This document shows positions 25,858 through 34,558 of a stretch of 64,000 nucleotides of DNA, in pieces; within the stretch, counting starts at the first letter, position 1, and each line of letters starts with the position of its first letter. Source of the stretch: Paraclostridium tenue (GTDB lineage Bacteria > Bacillota > Clostridia > Peptostreptococcales > Peptostreptococcaceae). Made by a program: the position numbers and the translations under genes. The stretch lies in the NCBI RefSeq assembly GCF_039521565.1, contig NZ_BAAACP010000004.1, forward strand, positions 108,719 through 172,718, given 5' to 3'. Below the pieces are notes generated by a model. It was given only the letters and a program-made list of their open reading frames with translations, ran no database searches and was not told the DNA's origin.

Positions 25858-26364
25858 ATGAAATTATTGAGCTCAAATAAAAAAATTAAAGAAGCTGAAG
25901 TTAAAAACTATATAGTAAATAATCAAGAAAGTTTCTATAAAATAGCATATAGTTATGTAAAAAATGAAGATGATGCATTAGATATAGTACACGATGCTAT
26001 ATGTAAAGCACTTTATAAAATAGATTCACTTAAAGATATAGAAGTTATTAAATCATGGTTTTATAAAATTTTAATAAATAGTTCAATAGACTATATAAGA
26101 AAAAATAATAAATATATAAGTTTTACTGAAGAACAATTTATAAATGAGCATGAAGTACATGATAGATATCATGATATAGATCTTGAGAGAGCACTTGATG
26201 TATTACCTGAAGATTATAGAATTATAATTATTTTAAGGTATTTTGAAGATATGAAAATTGAAGATATAGCTAATGTTTTATCAGAAAATATTAATACTGT
26301 TAAAACAAAACTTTATAAAGGGTTAAGATGGCTTAAGATAAAAATAAAAACTGAGGATTATTAA
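25858..26364 (+). CDS. sigV: ECF sigma factor, SigV/CsfV-like
   Basis: The 168-residue protein has region 2 (YKIAYSYVKNEDDALDIVHDAICKA, SWFYKILINSSIDYIRKNN) and region 4 (ALDVLPEDYRIIIILRYFEDMKIEDIA, then NINTVKTKLYKGLRWLK), with no region 3, as in ECF sigma factors. It is followed 12 bases later by an RsiV-type anti-sigma factor, which identifies the group. In Bacillus and Clostridioides such factors answer lysozyme and switch on cell-wall modification genes. ATG at 25858 lies 13 bases after AGGAGG. Confidence 0.9.
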   Translation: MKLLSSNKKIKEAEVKNYIVNNQESFYKIAYSYVKNEDDALDIVHDAICKALYKIDSLKDIEVIKSWFYKILINSSIDYIRKNNKYISFTEEQFINEHEVHDRYHDIDLERALDVLPEDYRIIIILRYFEDMKIEDIANVLSENINTVKTKLYKGLRWLKIKIKTEDY

Positions 26365-26376
26365 GGAGAGTAATTT

Positions 26377-27237
26377 ATGAAAAAAATAAATAAAATAGAT
26401 GAATTGAAAATGGAGTATGAAAGCATTCCTATCCCAGAAAGATTAAAATATGTAGTAAATGATGCTATAGAATCTAAAAAAAAATATAAACAAAACCAAC
26501 AAAGATGGTTAATTACAGCAGCATCTTTATGCTTAGTAATAGGAGCTGTTAATATAAGTCCAGTATTTGCAGAAAACTTAGAACAAATTCCTGTAATAGG
26601 AAGTGTTGTAAAAATAATTAACTTCTCAAACTATGAAATAAAAGAAAATGGATATGAAGCATCTATAAAAGTTCCTAAAATAGAGGGATTAGATAATAAA
26701 GAGTTAGAATATAAATTGAACAAGGAATTTGAAACACAAGGTAAACAAATGTATAACCAATATTTAGAGGAAATTAAATCATTAAAAGAAGGTAGTAAAA
26801 TAGGAAATAAAGAAGTTAAGTCTTGGTATGAAATCCAAACTGATAATGATGATATATTATCTCTTGTTATTTATAATTATTCTGCGGAAGGTTCCTCTGA
26901 TACTAAGAGAAAGTTCTACAATATAGATAAACATAATCAAACTATATTAACTTTACAAGGTATATTTAAAAATGAGGATTATATAAAGGTTATAAGTGAA
27001 AATATAAAACAACAAATGAAAGATCAAATGAAAAAAGATGAAAATAAATATTATTGGCTAGATGAAGAAATCGATCCTGAAATTAATTTTAAATCTATAA
27101 AAAAAGATCAGCAATTTTATATAAATGAAAATAAAGAGCTTGTTATTAGTTTTGACAAATATGAGGTAGGACCAGGGTCTATGGGAGTAGTAGAGTTTGT
27201 TATACCAAATGAGGTTATAAAGCCTCTAATGAATTAG
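26377..27237 (+). CDS. rsiV: RsiV-type anti-sigma factor, lysozyme receptor
   Basis: The 286-residue protein has a cytoplasmic N-terminus (1-43) that would bind SigV, one membrane helix (about 44-62) and an extracellular DUF4163/DUF3298 domain (VPKIEGLDNKELEYKLNKEF, TLQGIFKNEDY, PGSMGVVEFVIPNEVIKPLM). Just after the helix stands PVFA/EN (residue 65), a good signal-peptidase site; in Bacillus subtilis RsiV is cut there when lysozyme binds, releasing the sigma factor. Length is the family norm. ATG 26377 follows AAGGAGAG. Confidence 0.9.
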   Translation: MKKINKIDELKMEYESIPIPERLKYVVNDAIESKKKYKQNQQRWLITAASLCLVIGAVNISPVFAENLEQIPVIGSVVKIINFSNYEIKENGYEASIKVPKIEGLDNKELEYKLNKEFETQGKQMYNQYLEEIKSLKEGSKIGNKEVKSWYEIQTDNDDILSLVIYNYSAEGSSDTKRKFYNIDKHNQTILTLQGIFKNEDYIKVISENIKQQMKDQMKKDENKYYWLDEEIDPEINFKSIKKDQQFYINENKELVISFDKYEVGPGSMGVVEFVIPNEVIKPLMN

Positions 27238-27249
27238 GGAGGGGATTTT

Positions 27250-27345
27250 GTGAATTCAAAGGTTTTAATTAGGGCATTATCAATTATAGGATGGATGGGG
27301 TTAGTTATAACTATGTATATGATAGTATCTACTTTAAATATGTAA
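27250..27345 (+). CDS. 31-residue membrane peptide in the sigV operon
   Basis: Directly after rsiV, AGGGAGGGG is followed by GTG (27250) and a frame of 31 codons (MNSKVLIRALSIIGW...STLNM), essentially one membrane helix with a positively charged start. The spacing (12 bases after rsiV), strong ribosome binding site and terminator 60 bases later support translation as the third gene of the operon. I know of no named homologue. It could modulate RsiV or a peptidase; that is a guess. Confidence 0.62.
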   Translation: MNSKVLIRALSIIGWMGLVITMYMIVSTLNM

Positions 27346-27405
27346 AATACTAAAGTTTATTATTAAGTAAATATATATTTAAAGTTTATACACAACTTTA
27401 AATTT

Positions 27406-27440
27406 AAAAAATAGAGTCTATAATATAGGCTCTATTTTTA
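27406..27440 (+). terminator. Intrinsic terminator of the sigV operon
   Basis: AATAGAGTCTATA/TATAGGCTCTATT type stem with one wobble and T-run. Confidence 0.85.
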
Positions 27441-27518
27441 TTTTATTTACACTTTAAAATAAAAGGTGTAAAATAAAATGTAAATATTTTTTTAAAAGAG
27501 TAGACTTTTTGAATTAAT

Positions 27519-27552
27519 ATGATATACTAATAATGTAAAAATGATATACTAA
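27519..27552 (+). promoter_or_regulatory. Duplicated extended -10 element before pckA
   Basis: ATGATATACTAA occurs twice, 22 bases apart (27519 and 27541). Each contains TGATATACT, an extended -10 box (TG-N-TATACT). Either copy could act as promoter, or the pair as operator. Confidence 0.5.
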
Positions 27553-27571
27553 ATAAACTTGGAGGGGAATT

Positions 27572-29104
27572 ATGTTTAACATAAATAACATAAATGATGA
27601 ATTGTTTGGGAAAGTTATAGTAAATCCTACGAGAAGAGAGTTAAGAGATTTATCAAATCACATGGAAACAACAACTGAATTTAAAAGTGCTAGCTATGTA
27701 AGTGAAGTTAGAAATAGAAGTGCTAAAAATACTTATATAGTTGATGAAATAGAAACAGGCGTAGACCAAATGGAAATAACTAAAGCTAAAGCTGACGAAA
27801 TAGCAGCTAAGGTTTTTGAATATATAAACGATAAGGAAATGATAAGAGTAGATAGAAAAATGGGAATGAATGATAAATTTTCATTTAACTGTAGACTATA
27901 TATTTCAAAAAATTATGCTAGAATAGCTCACATGTGGAATAATACATTATTTAATCCAACAGATACAGAAAATCCAGATTTAGTAAGTATATATGTACCA
28001 GAGTGGCCAGAAAGAATAATGTTTGCTTACCCAGAGTCAGGAGTAACATTTATACTAGGTAGTGATTACTTTGGGGAATCTAAAAAATCTTTTTTAAGAA
28101 TGGCTATGTATAAAGTTAAGCAAGCAGGTGGATTAGGATTCCATGCTGGTAGTAAAGTTCTTAGAGTTTATGATAAAAATAATAATCTAAAAGATGTAGG
28201 ATTTATAATGTTTGGATTAAGCGGAACAGGTAAGACTACCTTAACTATACATGATCATGAACTAACGGGTGAAGAAAAAGCTATAGTAAGACAAGATGAT
28301 GTTGTATTCATGGATGAAAATGGATACTGTGTAGGGACTGAAAATGGATTTTATATAAAAACAGAAGGGTTAAACCCTGATCAACAAAGTGTTTTATACA
28401 AAGCAGCAACTAGTGAAAATGCAGCGTTAGAAAACATAAAAGTAGATGAAAATGGAAAAGTTGATTTTTATGATACAAGTCTTACATCAAATGGTAGAGG
28501 TGTTATACTAAGAGAAGAAATAGATACAACAGATGATACTGTAGACTTAGAAAAAGCAAATAAAATAATATTTATAACTAGAAGAAATGATATAGTACCA
28601 CCTGTAGTAAAACTAGATCCTAAGCAAGCATTAGATGCATTTATGTTAGGTGAATCCATAGAAACTTCGGCTGGAGACCCAACTAAAGCTGGTCAATCAA
28701 AAAGATGCGTAGGAACTAATCCATTTATAATGGGACCTGAAATAGAAGAAGGTATGAAACTTAAAGAAATACTACAAAATAATCCTGATATGGAATGTTT
28801 CATATTAAATACAGGAAGTGTTGGTGCAAAAGAAAACTTTGAAGGAGAAAAGTTAACTATAAAAGTATCTACTACTATAATGAAAGAAATAGCAAGAGAT
28901 AACATTGAGTGGATAAAAGATGATGAATGGGGATATATGGTGCCTGTAGAGGTTGAAGGTATAGATATAAATAAATATAATCCAAGAAATTATTACACTA
29001 GTGAAGAGTACGCTAAAATAGCTAATATGCTAAAATTAGAAAGAAAAGCATGGATAGCTAAATATGAAAATTCAGTAATGGATGAAATAGCAGTTACTAA
29101 TTAA
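27572..29104 (+). CDS. pckA: Phosphoenolpyruvate carboxykinase (ATP)
   Basis: The 510-residue enzyme contains the ATP-PEPCK P-loop GLSGTGKTTLT, the substrate-site arginine region (GVILREEID, FITRRNDIVPP) and the metal-binding kinase-2 region VRQDDVVFMDENG. It interconverts oxaloacetate and PEP with ATP, in gluconeogenesis or, in anaerobes, often PEP carboxylation. The length is near the family's 520-540 residues, with a somewhat divergent sequence. ATG at 27572 follows TGGAGGGG. It is a single-gene unit. Confidence 0.9.
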   Translation: MFNINNINDELFGKVIVNPTRRELRDLSNHMETTTEFKSASYVSEVRNRSAKNTYIVDEIETGVDQMEITKAKADEIAAKVFEYINDKEMIRVDRKMGMNDKFSFNCRLYISKNYARIAHMWNNTLFNPTDTENPDLVSIYVPEWPERIMFAYPESGVTFILGSDYFGESKKSFLRMAMYKVKQAGGLGFHAGSKVLRVYDKNNNLKDVGFIMFGLSGTGKTTLTIHDHELTGEEKAIVRQDDVVFMDENGYCVGTENGFYIKTEGLNPDQQSVLYKAATSENAALENIKVDENGKVDFYDTSLTSNGRGVILREEIDTTDDTVDLEKANKIIFITRRNDIVPPVVKLDPKQALDAFMLGESIETSAGDPTKAGQSKRCVGTNPFIMGPEIEEGMKLKEILQNNPDMECFILNTGSVGAKENFEGEKLTIKVSTTIMKEIARDNIEWIKDDEWGYMVPVEVEGIDINKYNPRNYYTSEEYAKIANMLKLERKAWIAKYENSVMDEIAVTN

Positions 29105-29115
29105 TTCAATAAATA

Positions 29116-29160
29116 TAAAAGCTGTAATAATACTATTATTAAGTATTATTACAGCTTTTT
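29116..29160 (+). terminator. Intrinsic terminator after pckA
   Basis: AAAAGCTGTAATAATACT pairs with AGTATTATTACAGCTTTT around ATTATTA. Confidence 0.93.
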
Positions 29161-29336
29161 GTTATGCTTAGAGTAAAGTGTAAAATTACCCCACTCTTAC
29201 TATTATACCACTAAAAAATTATAAAAAATAGAATAGAAAATATGATTTATTAGGTATATAATTAATTTAAATTAAATACAAGATAAAAAATAAATTAAGT
29301 ATTTAATAATTGTTTTATAACAAGGGGGTACTACTT

Positions 29337-29876
29337 ATGAACATAAGAGTAATTGGCAAAAACATTGAACCTACAGAAAGTATAAAAGCTAAAATAGAAA
29401 GTAAGATGGAGAAGTTGCAACAGTACCTAAATATAGATACAGATATTAAAGTTACAATAAGTGCTGAAAAAGAGTGCCAAAAGATAGAAGTAACAATAGC
29501 ACCAGTGAAAGGACATATAATAAGAGCTGAAGATAGCCAAAAAGACTTATATTCTGCTATAGATACTGTATATGATAAGTTATATAAACAACTTAGAAAA
29601 TATAAAACTAGAATTAAAAATAGAAAACACAATAGTCAAAGTATTAGATTTGAAAATATAGAGGAATATGATTTTGATAATGATATAGAGGAAAAGGATA
29701 TTAAAATAAAAAGAGTTAAAAAATTTTCAATTAAGCCTATGAGTAGTGAAGAGGCGATACTACAAATGGAACTTTTAGGACATGACTTTTATATGTTTAG
29801 AAATTCAGAAAATGATAAAATAAGCACAGTATATAAAAGAAATGGTTTAGGATATGGTATAATTGAAGAGAACTAA
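29337..29876 (+). CDS. hpf: Long-form ribosome hibernation promoting factor
   Basis: The 179-residue protein has the N-terminal ribosome-binding fold (MNIRVIGKNIEPTESIKAKI, DLYSAIDTVYDKLYKQLRKYK) and the C-terminal dimerisation domain (KKFSIKPMSSEEAILQMELL, GHDFYMFRNSE, VYKRNGLGYGIIE). Long HPF joins 70S ribosomes into inactive 100S dimers in stationary phase. I choose ATG 29337, 9-15 bases after AAGGGGG, over an in-frame TTG at 29310. Confidence 0.95.
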   Translation: MNIRVIGKNIEPTESIKAKIESKMEKLQQYLNIDTDIKVTISAEKECQKIEVTIAPVKGHIIRAEDSQKDLYSAIDTVYDKLYKQLRKYKTRIKNRKHNSQSIRFENIEEYDFDNDIEEKDIKIKRVKKFSIKPMSSEEAILQMELLGHDFYMFRNSENDKISTVYKRNGLGYGIIEEN

Positions 29877-29883
29877 TTAAAGT

Positions 29884-29928
29884 AAAAAAGCTGTATAAAA
29901 TGTAAATGCATTTTATACAGCTTTTTTA
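29884..29928 (+). terminator. Intrinsic terminator after hpf
   Basis: AAAAAAGCTGTATAAAATG pairs with CATTTTATACAGCTTTTTT. Confidence 0.95.
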
Positions 29929-30063
29929 TTTATAAGAAAATATAATTAAGTTAAAAATAAAAAATTATTTAAGATTAATTTAAGGTTAATTTAAACTTTA
30001 GTTTATGTACTTTATCATCATTAATATGTATAATATTAAAAAAGTATTAATGGAGGATTAAGT

Positions 30064-30366
30064 ATGAAATCAAGATTTGAAGGTAGCTTATTAGGATTAA
30101 TTGGTATTAATATATTAGCAGCATTAATAAGTTTTTGTACACTAGGAATAGCTACACCATGGGCAATGTGTTTAAAATATAGTTGGGAAATAGATAATAC
30201 TGTAATAGATGGAAGAAGATTAAAATTTGTAGGAAGCGGAACAGAATTATTTTTTGAATATATTAAGTGGTGGATATTAACTATAATAACTTTTGGTATA
30301 TATGGATTTTGGTTATATATAAACTTAATAAAATGGAGAGTTAAGAATACTGAATTTGAAAATTAA
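30064..30366 (+). CDS. DUF898-type small membrane protein
   Basis: This 100-residue protein has two membrane helices (about 8-30 and 68-86) in a sequence typical of DUF898/YjgN-like proteins: LGIATPWAMCLKYSWEIDNTVIDGRRLKFVG-like middle part and TFGIYGFWLYINLIKWRVKNT end. The function is unknown. ATG 30064 follows GGAGGA. Single gene with terminator. Confidence 0.82.
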   Translation: MKSRFEGSLLGLIGINILAALISFCTLGIATPWAMCLKYSWEIDNTVIDGRRLKFVGSGTELFFEYIKWWILTIITFGIYGFWLYINLIKWRVKNTEFEN

Positions 30367-30391
30367 TGAGGGTATACCCTCATTTTTTTAT
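30364..30391 (+). terminator. Intrinsic terminator
   Basis: AATGAGGGTA/TACCCTCATT with no unpaired loop beyond the turn, then T-run. Confidence 0.88.
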
Positions 30392-30447
30392 GGAAAAATT
30401 GAATAATAAAGATTAAGATGTTGTAATTAAATTTTAATCTTTATTAG

Positions 30448-30476
30448 ATGACAACGTATGCCTGTTGATATATAAT
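30448..30476 (+). promoter_or_regulatory. Promoter of the MacAB-like operon
   Basis: ATGACA, 17-base spacer, TATAAT; 44 bases before the start codon of the adaptor gene. Confidence 0.6.
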
Positions 30477-30519
30477 ATAATTTGTAAAAGACAAAATAAG
30501 GCAATATGGGGGGATTTTT

Positions 30520-31596
30520 TTGAAAAAAAATATAAAATTGGGGAAAAAGAAAGCTATTATAGGATCAATAGTAATAATAGCTATTTTTATAAGTGGATTT
30601 GTTGTTTTTAAAAAGAAAAATTCAAACGTAGGGGAAGAAGTAAAAGCAACTCCTGAGATATACACTGTACCAGGTAAGGAAAAAATATTTGTAAATGGAA
30701 AAATTGTTCCAAATAAATCGGAAGATTTTTTTATAGATGGGGATAATGGAGAATTAGATGAAATAAAAGTAGAAGATGGACAAAAAGTAGAAAAAGGCAC
30801 AGTGTTATTTACTTGTAAAAATAAAAGTGCTATCTCAGAAATAGAAGATTTAAAAGATCAAATAAAAACTAAAGAAGATGAAAAAAAGAATATAGAAGAT
30901 GAATTGTTAAAAAAACCTATAGAATCAGAGATAGAACAATTAAATAGACAAGTAAAAAAGCTTGAGGATAAAGCGTATTCAACAGTAAATGCTCCATTTA
31001 GTGGTAAAGTATATATAAACGAAAAATCACAGGGAGAAAATCAAACACCACCTATTATGACTTTAGAATCAGAAGATTTTTATATAAAGGGACAAGCTAG
31101 TGAACAAGATCTATCAAAAGTAAGTTTAAATCAAGAAATAAAAATTTTAGTATACTCAACAAAGGAAAAGTTTAAAGGTAAAATTACATTTATAGGGGAT
31201 CGACCTTCAACAAATCAAAGTGGAGTTGAGAATGTCGGAAATCAAAACATGTCTTACTATGATATAAAAATAAATTTCTTAGAAAATAAAGATCTAACAA
31301 ATGTAAAAAATGGATTCCATGTTCAAAATACTATAGAAGTTTCTAATAAAAAAATTAAAGTGCCATATACTTCATTAATTCAAGAAGATGAGAAGAGATT
31401 TTTATATAAGGTTATAGATGGAATAGTCTATAAGCAAGAAGTAAAAACAGAAGAAACTAATGATGAATTTGCAGTAGTAACTGAAGGTGTAGGAGAAAAT
31501 GACGAGGTAATAAGATATGCAAATGATAAAACTATAAAAGAAGGGGAAAGTATTTATCCAAGCAAAGAAAGTTCAATTGAAAGCGAGGGTAAATAA
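30520..31596 (+). CDS. Membrane-fusion/adaptor protein of a MacAB-like exporter
   Basis: The 358-residue protein has an N-terminal membrane anchor (about 12-30), a lipoyl-like half (FVNGKIVPNKSEDFFI, VEDGQKVEKGTVLFTC), a short coiled coil (about 107-150: EIEDLKDQIKTKEDEKKNIED), the second lipoyl half (STVNAPFSGKVYINE) and beta-barrel domains (YIKGQASEQDLSKV). It is the HlyD/MacA-type adaptor, here for a single-membrane cell. The start is TTG 30520 after GGGGGG; the first residues KKNIKLGKKK fit. It overlaps nothing and is followed immediately by the ATPase and permease genes. Confidence 0.9.
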   Translation: MKKNIKLGKKKAIIGSIVIIAIFISGFVVFKKKNSNVGEEVKATPEIYTVPGKEKIFVNGKIVPNKSEDFFIDGDNGELDEIKVEDGQKVEKGTVLFTCKNKSAISEIEDLKDQIKTKEDEKKNIEDELLKKPIESEIEQLNRQVKKLEDKAYSTVNAPFSGKVYINEKSQGENQTPPIMTLESEDFYIKGQASEQDLSKVSLNQEIKILVYSTKEKFKGKITFIGDRPSTNQSGVENVGNQNMSYYDIKINFLENKDLTNVKNGFHVQNTIEVSNKKIKVPYTSLIQEDEKRFLYKVIDGIVYKQEVKTEETNDEFAVVTEGVGENDEVIRYANDKTIKEGESIYPSKESSIESEGK

Positions 31597-31597
31597 T

Positions 31598-32278
31598 TTG
31601 AAAAACTTAATAAAACTTAAAGGAATTCAAAAATATTATAGTGTAGGAAAAGAAAAATTGCATGTTTTAAAATCTATAAACTTATCTATAAAACAAGGTG
31701 AGTTTGTAATGATAATGGGTAAATCAGGAAGTGGAAAGACTACTCTTTTAAATATATTAGGATTTTTAGATAAGTTTGATGAGGGAAGTTATTTATTTCA
31801 GGATGAAGATGTAACTAATTTAAATGAAAATAAACGCTCAATATTTCGAAACATTAACATTGGATTTATATTTCAACAATTTAATTTAGTTGAGACATTA
31901 AACATATATCAAAATGTTGAATTACCAATGATATATAATAATAGATATTCTAAGGCAGAAAGAAAAGAAAGAGTTGAAAAAAATTTAGAATTAGTAGGGC
32001 TTTTAGATAAAATAAAACAAAGGCCACTTCAATTATCAGGAGGACAACAACAACGTATAGCTATAGCTAGAGCTCTTGTTAATGATCCTCAAATAATATT
32101 TGCAGATGAACCAACTGGAGCATTAGATAGTGATACGGGTATTGAGATAATGAACTTATTAAAAAAATTGAATAATCAAGGAAAGACTATAATAATGGTT
32201 ACTCATGATAATGATTTAACTGAATATGCTACAAAGCTTATAAAGTTAAAAGATGGTGTTATAATTGAGGGGGTGTAG
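31598..32278 (+). CDS. ABC transporter ATPase, MacB/LolD type
   Basis: The 226-residue ATPase has Walker A GKSGSGKTTLLN, Q-loop FQQFNLVETLNIYQNVELP, signature LSGGQQQRIAIARALV, Walker B IIFADEPTGALDS and the switch histidine MVTHD. It drives the FtsX-like permease encoded next. The start is uncertain: TTG at 31598 has AGCGAGGG upstream and gives the usual family N-terminus; a TTG at 31577 would overlap the adaptor gene. Confidence 0.93.
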   Translation: MKNLIKLKGIQKYYSVGKEKLHVLKSINLSIKQGEFVMIMGKSGSGKTTLLNILGFLDKFDEGSYLFQDEDVTNLNENKRSIFRNINIGFIFQQFNLVETLNIYQNVELPMIYNNRYSKAERKERVEKNLELVGLLDKIKQRPLQLSGGQQQRIAIARALVNDPQIIFADEPTGALDSDTGIEIMNLLKKLNNQGKTIIMVTHDNDLTEYATKLIKLKDGVIIEGV

Positions 32279-32280
32279 TC

Positions 32281-33516
32281 ATGAATTTAATAAAAAATAC
32301 ACTTGCAAATTTAAAAGCACATAAACTTCGTGTTCTTGTAACTATGATATGGATAATAATAGGAATAACATCTGTGATATTAGTTACTTCAATTGGGGCA
32401 GGTCTTGAAGCTAAGATGAAAGAATCTACTGATAAAGTTAATAAGAAAAAAACTACGATAAGATTTGAACCTTCTAATTATAGCATGATGGATTATTCAA
32501 TTTTTTTACAACCATTTACTCAACAAGATATAGAAGCAATTTCTTTTATGGAGGGAGTTCAGATGGTTGGTCCTACTAGTGATGAGTCTCAAATGAGTAG
32601 TTCTTATGGATTTGAAGCATATGTTGATAAAAAGTCAACTTCTATAGATATAAATTCATATAAGAATGATAAAAAAGTAGATGTAAGGTATGGAAGAAAC
32701 TTTGGATATGATGATGAAGAACGAAAAGTTATATTAATAACTATGCAAAATGCGACAGAACTATTTGATAATCCAGAAGATGCTGTAGGAAATGGAGTTA
32801 ATATTGATGGAGATATATATGAAATCGTAGGAGTTTTAAAAGAACAAACACAAGAAACTGCAAATCAAATTAATATGATTTATGGTATTGGAGATATGGA
32901 ATATCAAACTTCATTAATGCCTAAAAAAGTATTTGAAAAACTTGTTAATAAGTATAATTATGGAAATCATGAAATTTATAGTATAGACATATTGGTATCT
33001 CCAGGATATGATACATATGAATTAGCTAACAACGTAGCTATAAAACTACAAGAATTACATCCTGATTTAGAGGGTAGTTACATTACTGAAGAGATGGATA
33101 GTACTTATATGGAACTTGAGAATATGACTTCAAGTATAGATAAATTTGTAAAGATTATAACACTTGTATCTTTATTTGTTGGAGGAATAGGTGTAATGAA
33201 TATAATGTATATGTCTGTGATTGAAAGACAAAGAGAGATAGGGATAAGAAGAGCCATCGGTGCAAAACCTATAAATATAATGACTCAATTTTTAATAGAA
33301 TCTACCTTTATAACTATAGTAGGAGGTATATTAGGAATACTTGTAGGAATTATTTTGGTAGGTTATATATCAAATAGATTGCCATTTAAAGCCATATTAT
33401 CTTTTAAAGGATTTGTATACGCAGTAAGTACATCCATATTAACAGGAATTATATTTGGGATGATACCAGCATTTAAAGCATCTAAATTAGATCCGATAAA
33501 AGCTATTCAAAAATAA
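32281..33516 (+). CDS. ABC permease, MacB/FtsX type
   Basis: The 411-residue protein has one N-terminal helix (about 20-42), a large extracytoplasmic MacB core domain (about 45-270) and three C-terminal helices with VGGIGVMNIMYMSVIERQREIGIRRAIGAKP, the FtsX-domain hallmark. The end PAFKASKLDPIKAIQ is typical. Starting 2 bases after the ATPase, it completes an adaptor-ATPase-permease exporter. Such systems in Firmicutes export or expel antimicrobial peptides or other amphiphiles; the substrate is not readable. Confidence 0.93.
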   Translation: MNLIKNTLANLKAHKLRVLVTMIWIIIGITSVILVTSIGAGLEAKMKESTDKVNKKKTTIRFEPSNYSMMDYSIFLQPFTQQDIEAISFMEGVQMVGPTSDESQMSSSYGFEAYVDKKSTSIDINSYKNDKKVDVRYGRNFGYDDEERKVILITMQNATELFDNPEDAVGNGVNIDGDIYEIVGVLKEQTQETANQINMIYGIGDMEYQTSLMPKKVFEKLVNKYNYGNHEIYSIDILVSPGYDTYELANNVAIKLQELHPDLEGSYITEEMDSTYMELENMTSSIDKFVKIITLVSLFVGGIGVMNIMYMSVIERQREIGIRRAIGAKPINIMTQFLIESTFITIVGGILGILVGIILVGYISNRLPFKAILSFKGFVYAVSTSILTGIIFGMIPAFKASKLDPIKAIQK

Positions 33517-33629
33517 TCAGTAAAAATTAAATATAGTAGATATAACATTTTGTAGAAATAATACATATATATTATTAAGATATTGATATTTAATATATCA
33601 TATCAGAAAAAATATAAAGGGTGAATGTT

Positions 33630-34067
33630 ATGTCAAATAACTGTAAAAAAAAGTTTAGTAAATTGAATCAAGGATGCAACAAAAAATATGATAATGATTG
33701 CTGTGAATGTAGTAAGTTTCAACAAATATCAAGAGAAAAATGTGAACAAGCTAATTGTATAATAGAAAGAGCTAATAAAATTGCTCAACAAGCTAGACAG
33801 GCACAACAAAGAGCAGAGAGATTAAAACAACAATCAATAGAAGAATGTTCAAGAGCTAACTGCTTATGGGAAGAGTATAAAAGATTATCAAGACAAGGCG
33901 AAGAATTAATGAAACAAGCTAAAGACTGCTTGGAGGCAAGTGTTCAATGTTTTAAAGAATGTCATAAAGAAGAATGTGGATGTAGTTCAAATGATTGGGA
34001 ATGGAAAATAGAATGTAAGGATGACAAACATATATGTAATCACTCTTGTAAGTGTAATCATAATTAG
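33630..34067 (+). CDS. Cys-rich coiled-coil protein, probable spore surface component
   Basis: A 145-residue protein with Cys-rich ends (CNKKYDNDCCECSKF at the start, CFKECHKEECGCSS and CNHSCKCNHN at the end) around a helical, Gln/Arg-rich middle (NKIAQQARQAQQRAERLKQQ). No signal peptide. It shares composition, layout and the ribosome binding site AAAGGGTGA with the gene at 38688. Such Cys-rich, His/Cys-tailed proteins are common in the exosporium or coat of clostridial spores; the assignment is inference. ATG 33630 is preferred over GTG 33621, which lies in the ribosome binding site. An AC-N17-CATA arrangement at 33545-33567 is only near the sigma-K pattern. Confidence 0.72.
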   Translation: MSNNCKKKFSKLNQGCNKKYDNDCCECSKFQQISREKCEQANCIIERANKIAQQARQAQQRAERLKQQSIEECSRANCLWEEYKRLSRQGEELMKQAKDCLEASVQCFKECHKEECGCSSNDWEWKIECKDDKHICNHSCKCNHN

Positions 34068-34096
34068 TAATGGTAAAACTGTGATAAATCTTAATT

Positions 34097-34130
34097 GAAG
34101 GTAGCATTTTGTAATGCTATCTTTAGTTTT
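34097..34130 (+). terminator. Intrinsic terminator
   Basis: AAGGTAGCAT/ATGCTATCTT with loop TTTGTA, then a T-rich tail. Confidence 0.75.
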
Positions 34131-34336
34131 AATAAGATAAATTTAAATTGGAATTTACTGAAAAATCACGAAATAAAGATATATCAAAAAAAGTAGAAAA
34201 ATATGAATATTAGGTATTATAAAACTGACATTGATTTAAATTTAACATAGTAATATAATAAATACGTATTAGGTTTTCGTCTATTTAATTTTTAATATTT
34301 TTATTATTGGCAATCCTAATTATGAGGTGATTTAAC

Positions 34337-34522
34337 ATGAAGGAAAACAATATCAAAAGAAATATTAAAAAAGAGAGTTTTAATGAGAAAAAACAAAGAA
34401 TAAGTTCAGTTATAAACTCTATTTTAGAGGAAAATACAAGTGAGTCTGATCCAGATGGACATTATACAGGTTGTCCAAAAGGAAAACAAATTAGACCAAT
34501 ACAAGATGTAGATGATTTATAA
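34337..34522 (+). CDS. Small conserved-looking protein ahead of the scaffold/GGGtGRT genes
   Basis: A 61-residue hydrophilic protein: basic N-terminal helix (NNIKRNIKKESFNEKKQR), then SDPDGHYTGCPKGKQIRP and the acidic end IQDVDDL. The DPDG-Y-TG ... P-QD-DDL pattern looks conserved, and I have seen similar tails in small bacterial proteins of unknown function, but I cannot name the family. ATG 34337 follows GAGGTGAT. It starts 36 bases before the scaffold gene and is likely cotranscribed. Confidence 0.7.
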   Translation: MKENNIKRNIKKESFNEKKQRISSVINSILEENTSESDPDGHYTGCPKGKQIRPIQDVDDL

Positions 34523-34558
34523 AATATTAAAAATTTATGCCGAGGAAGGAGCTTTCTT

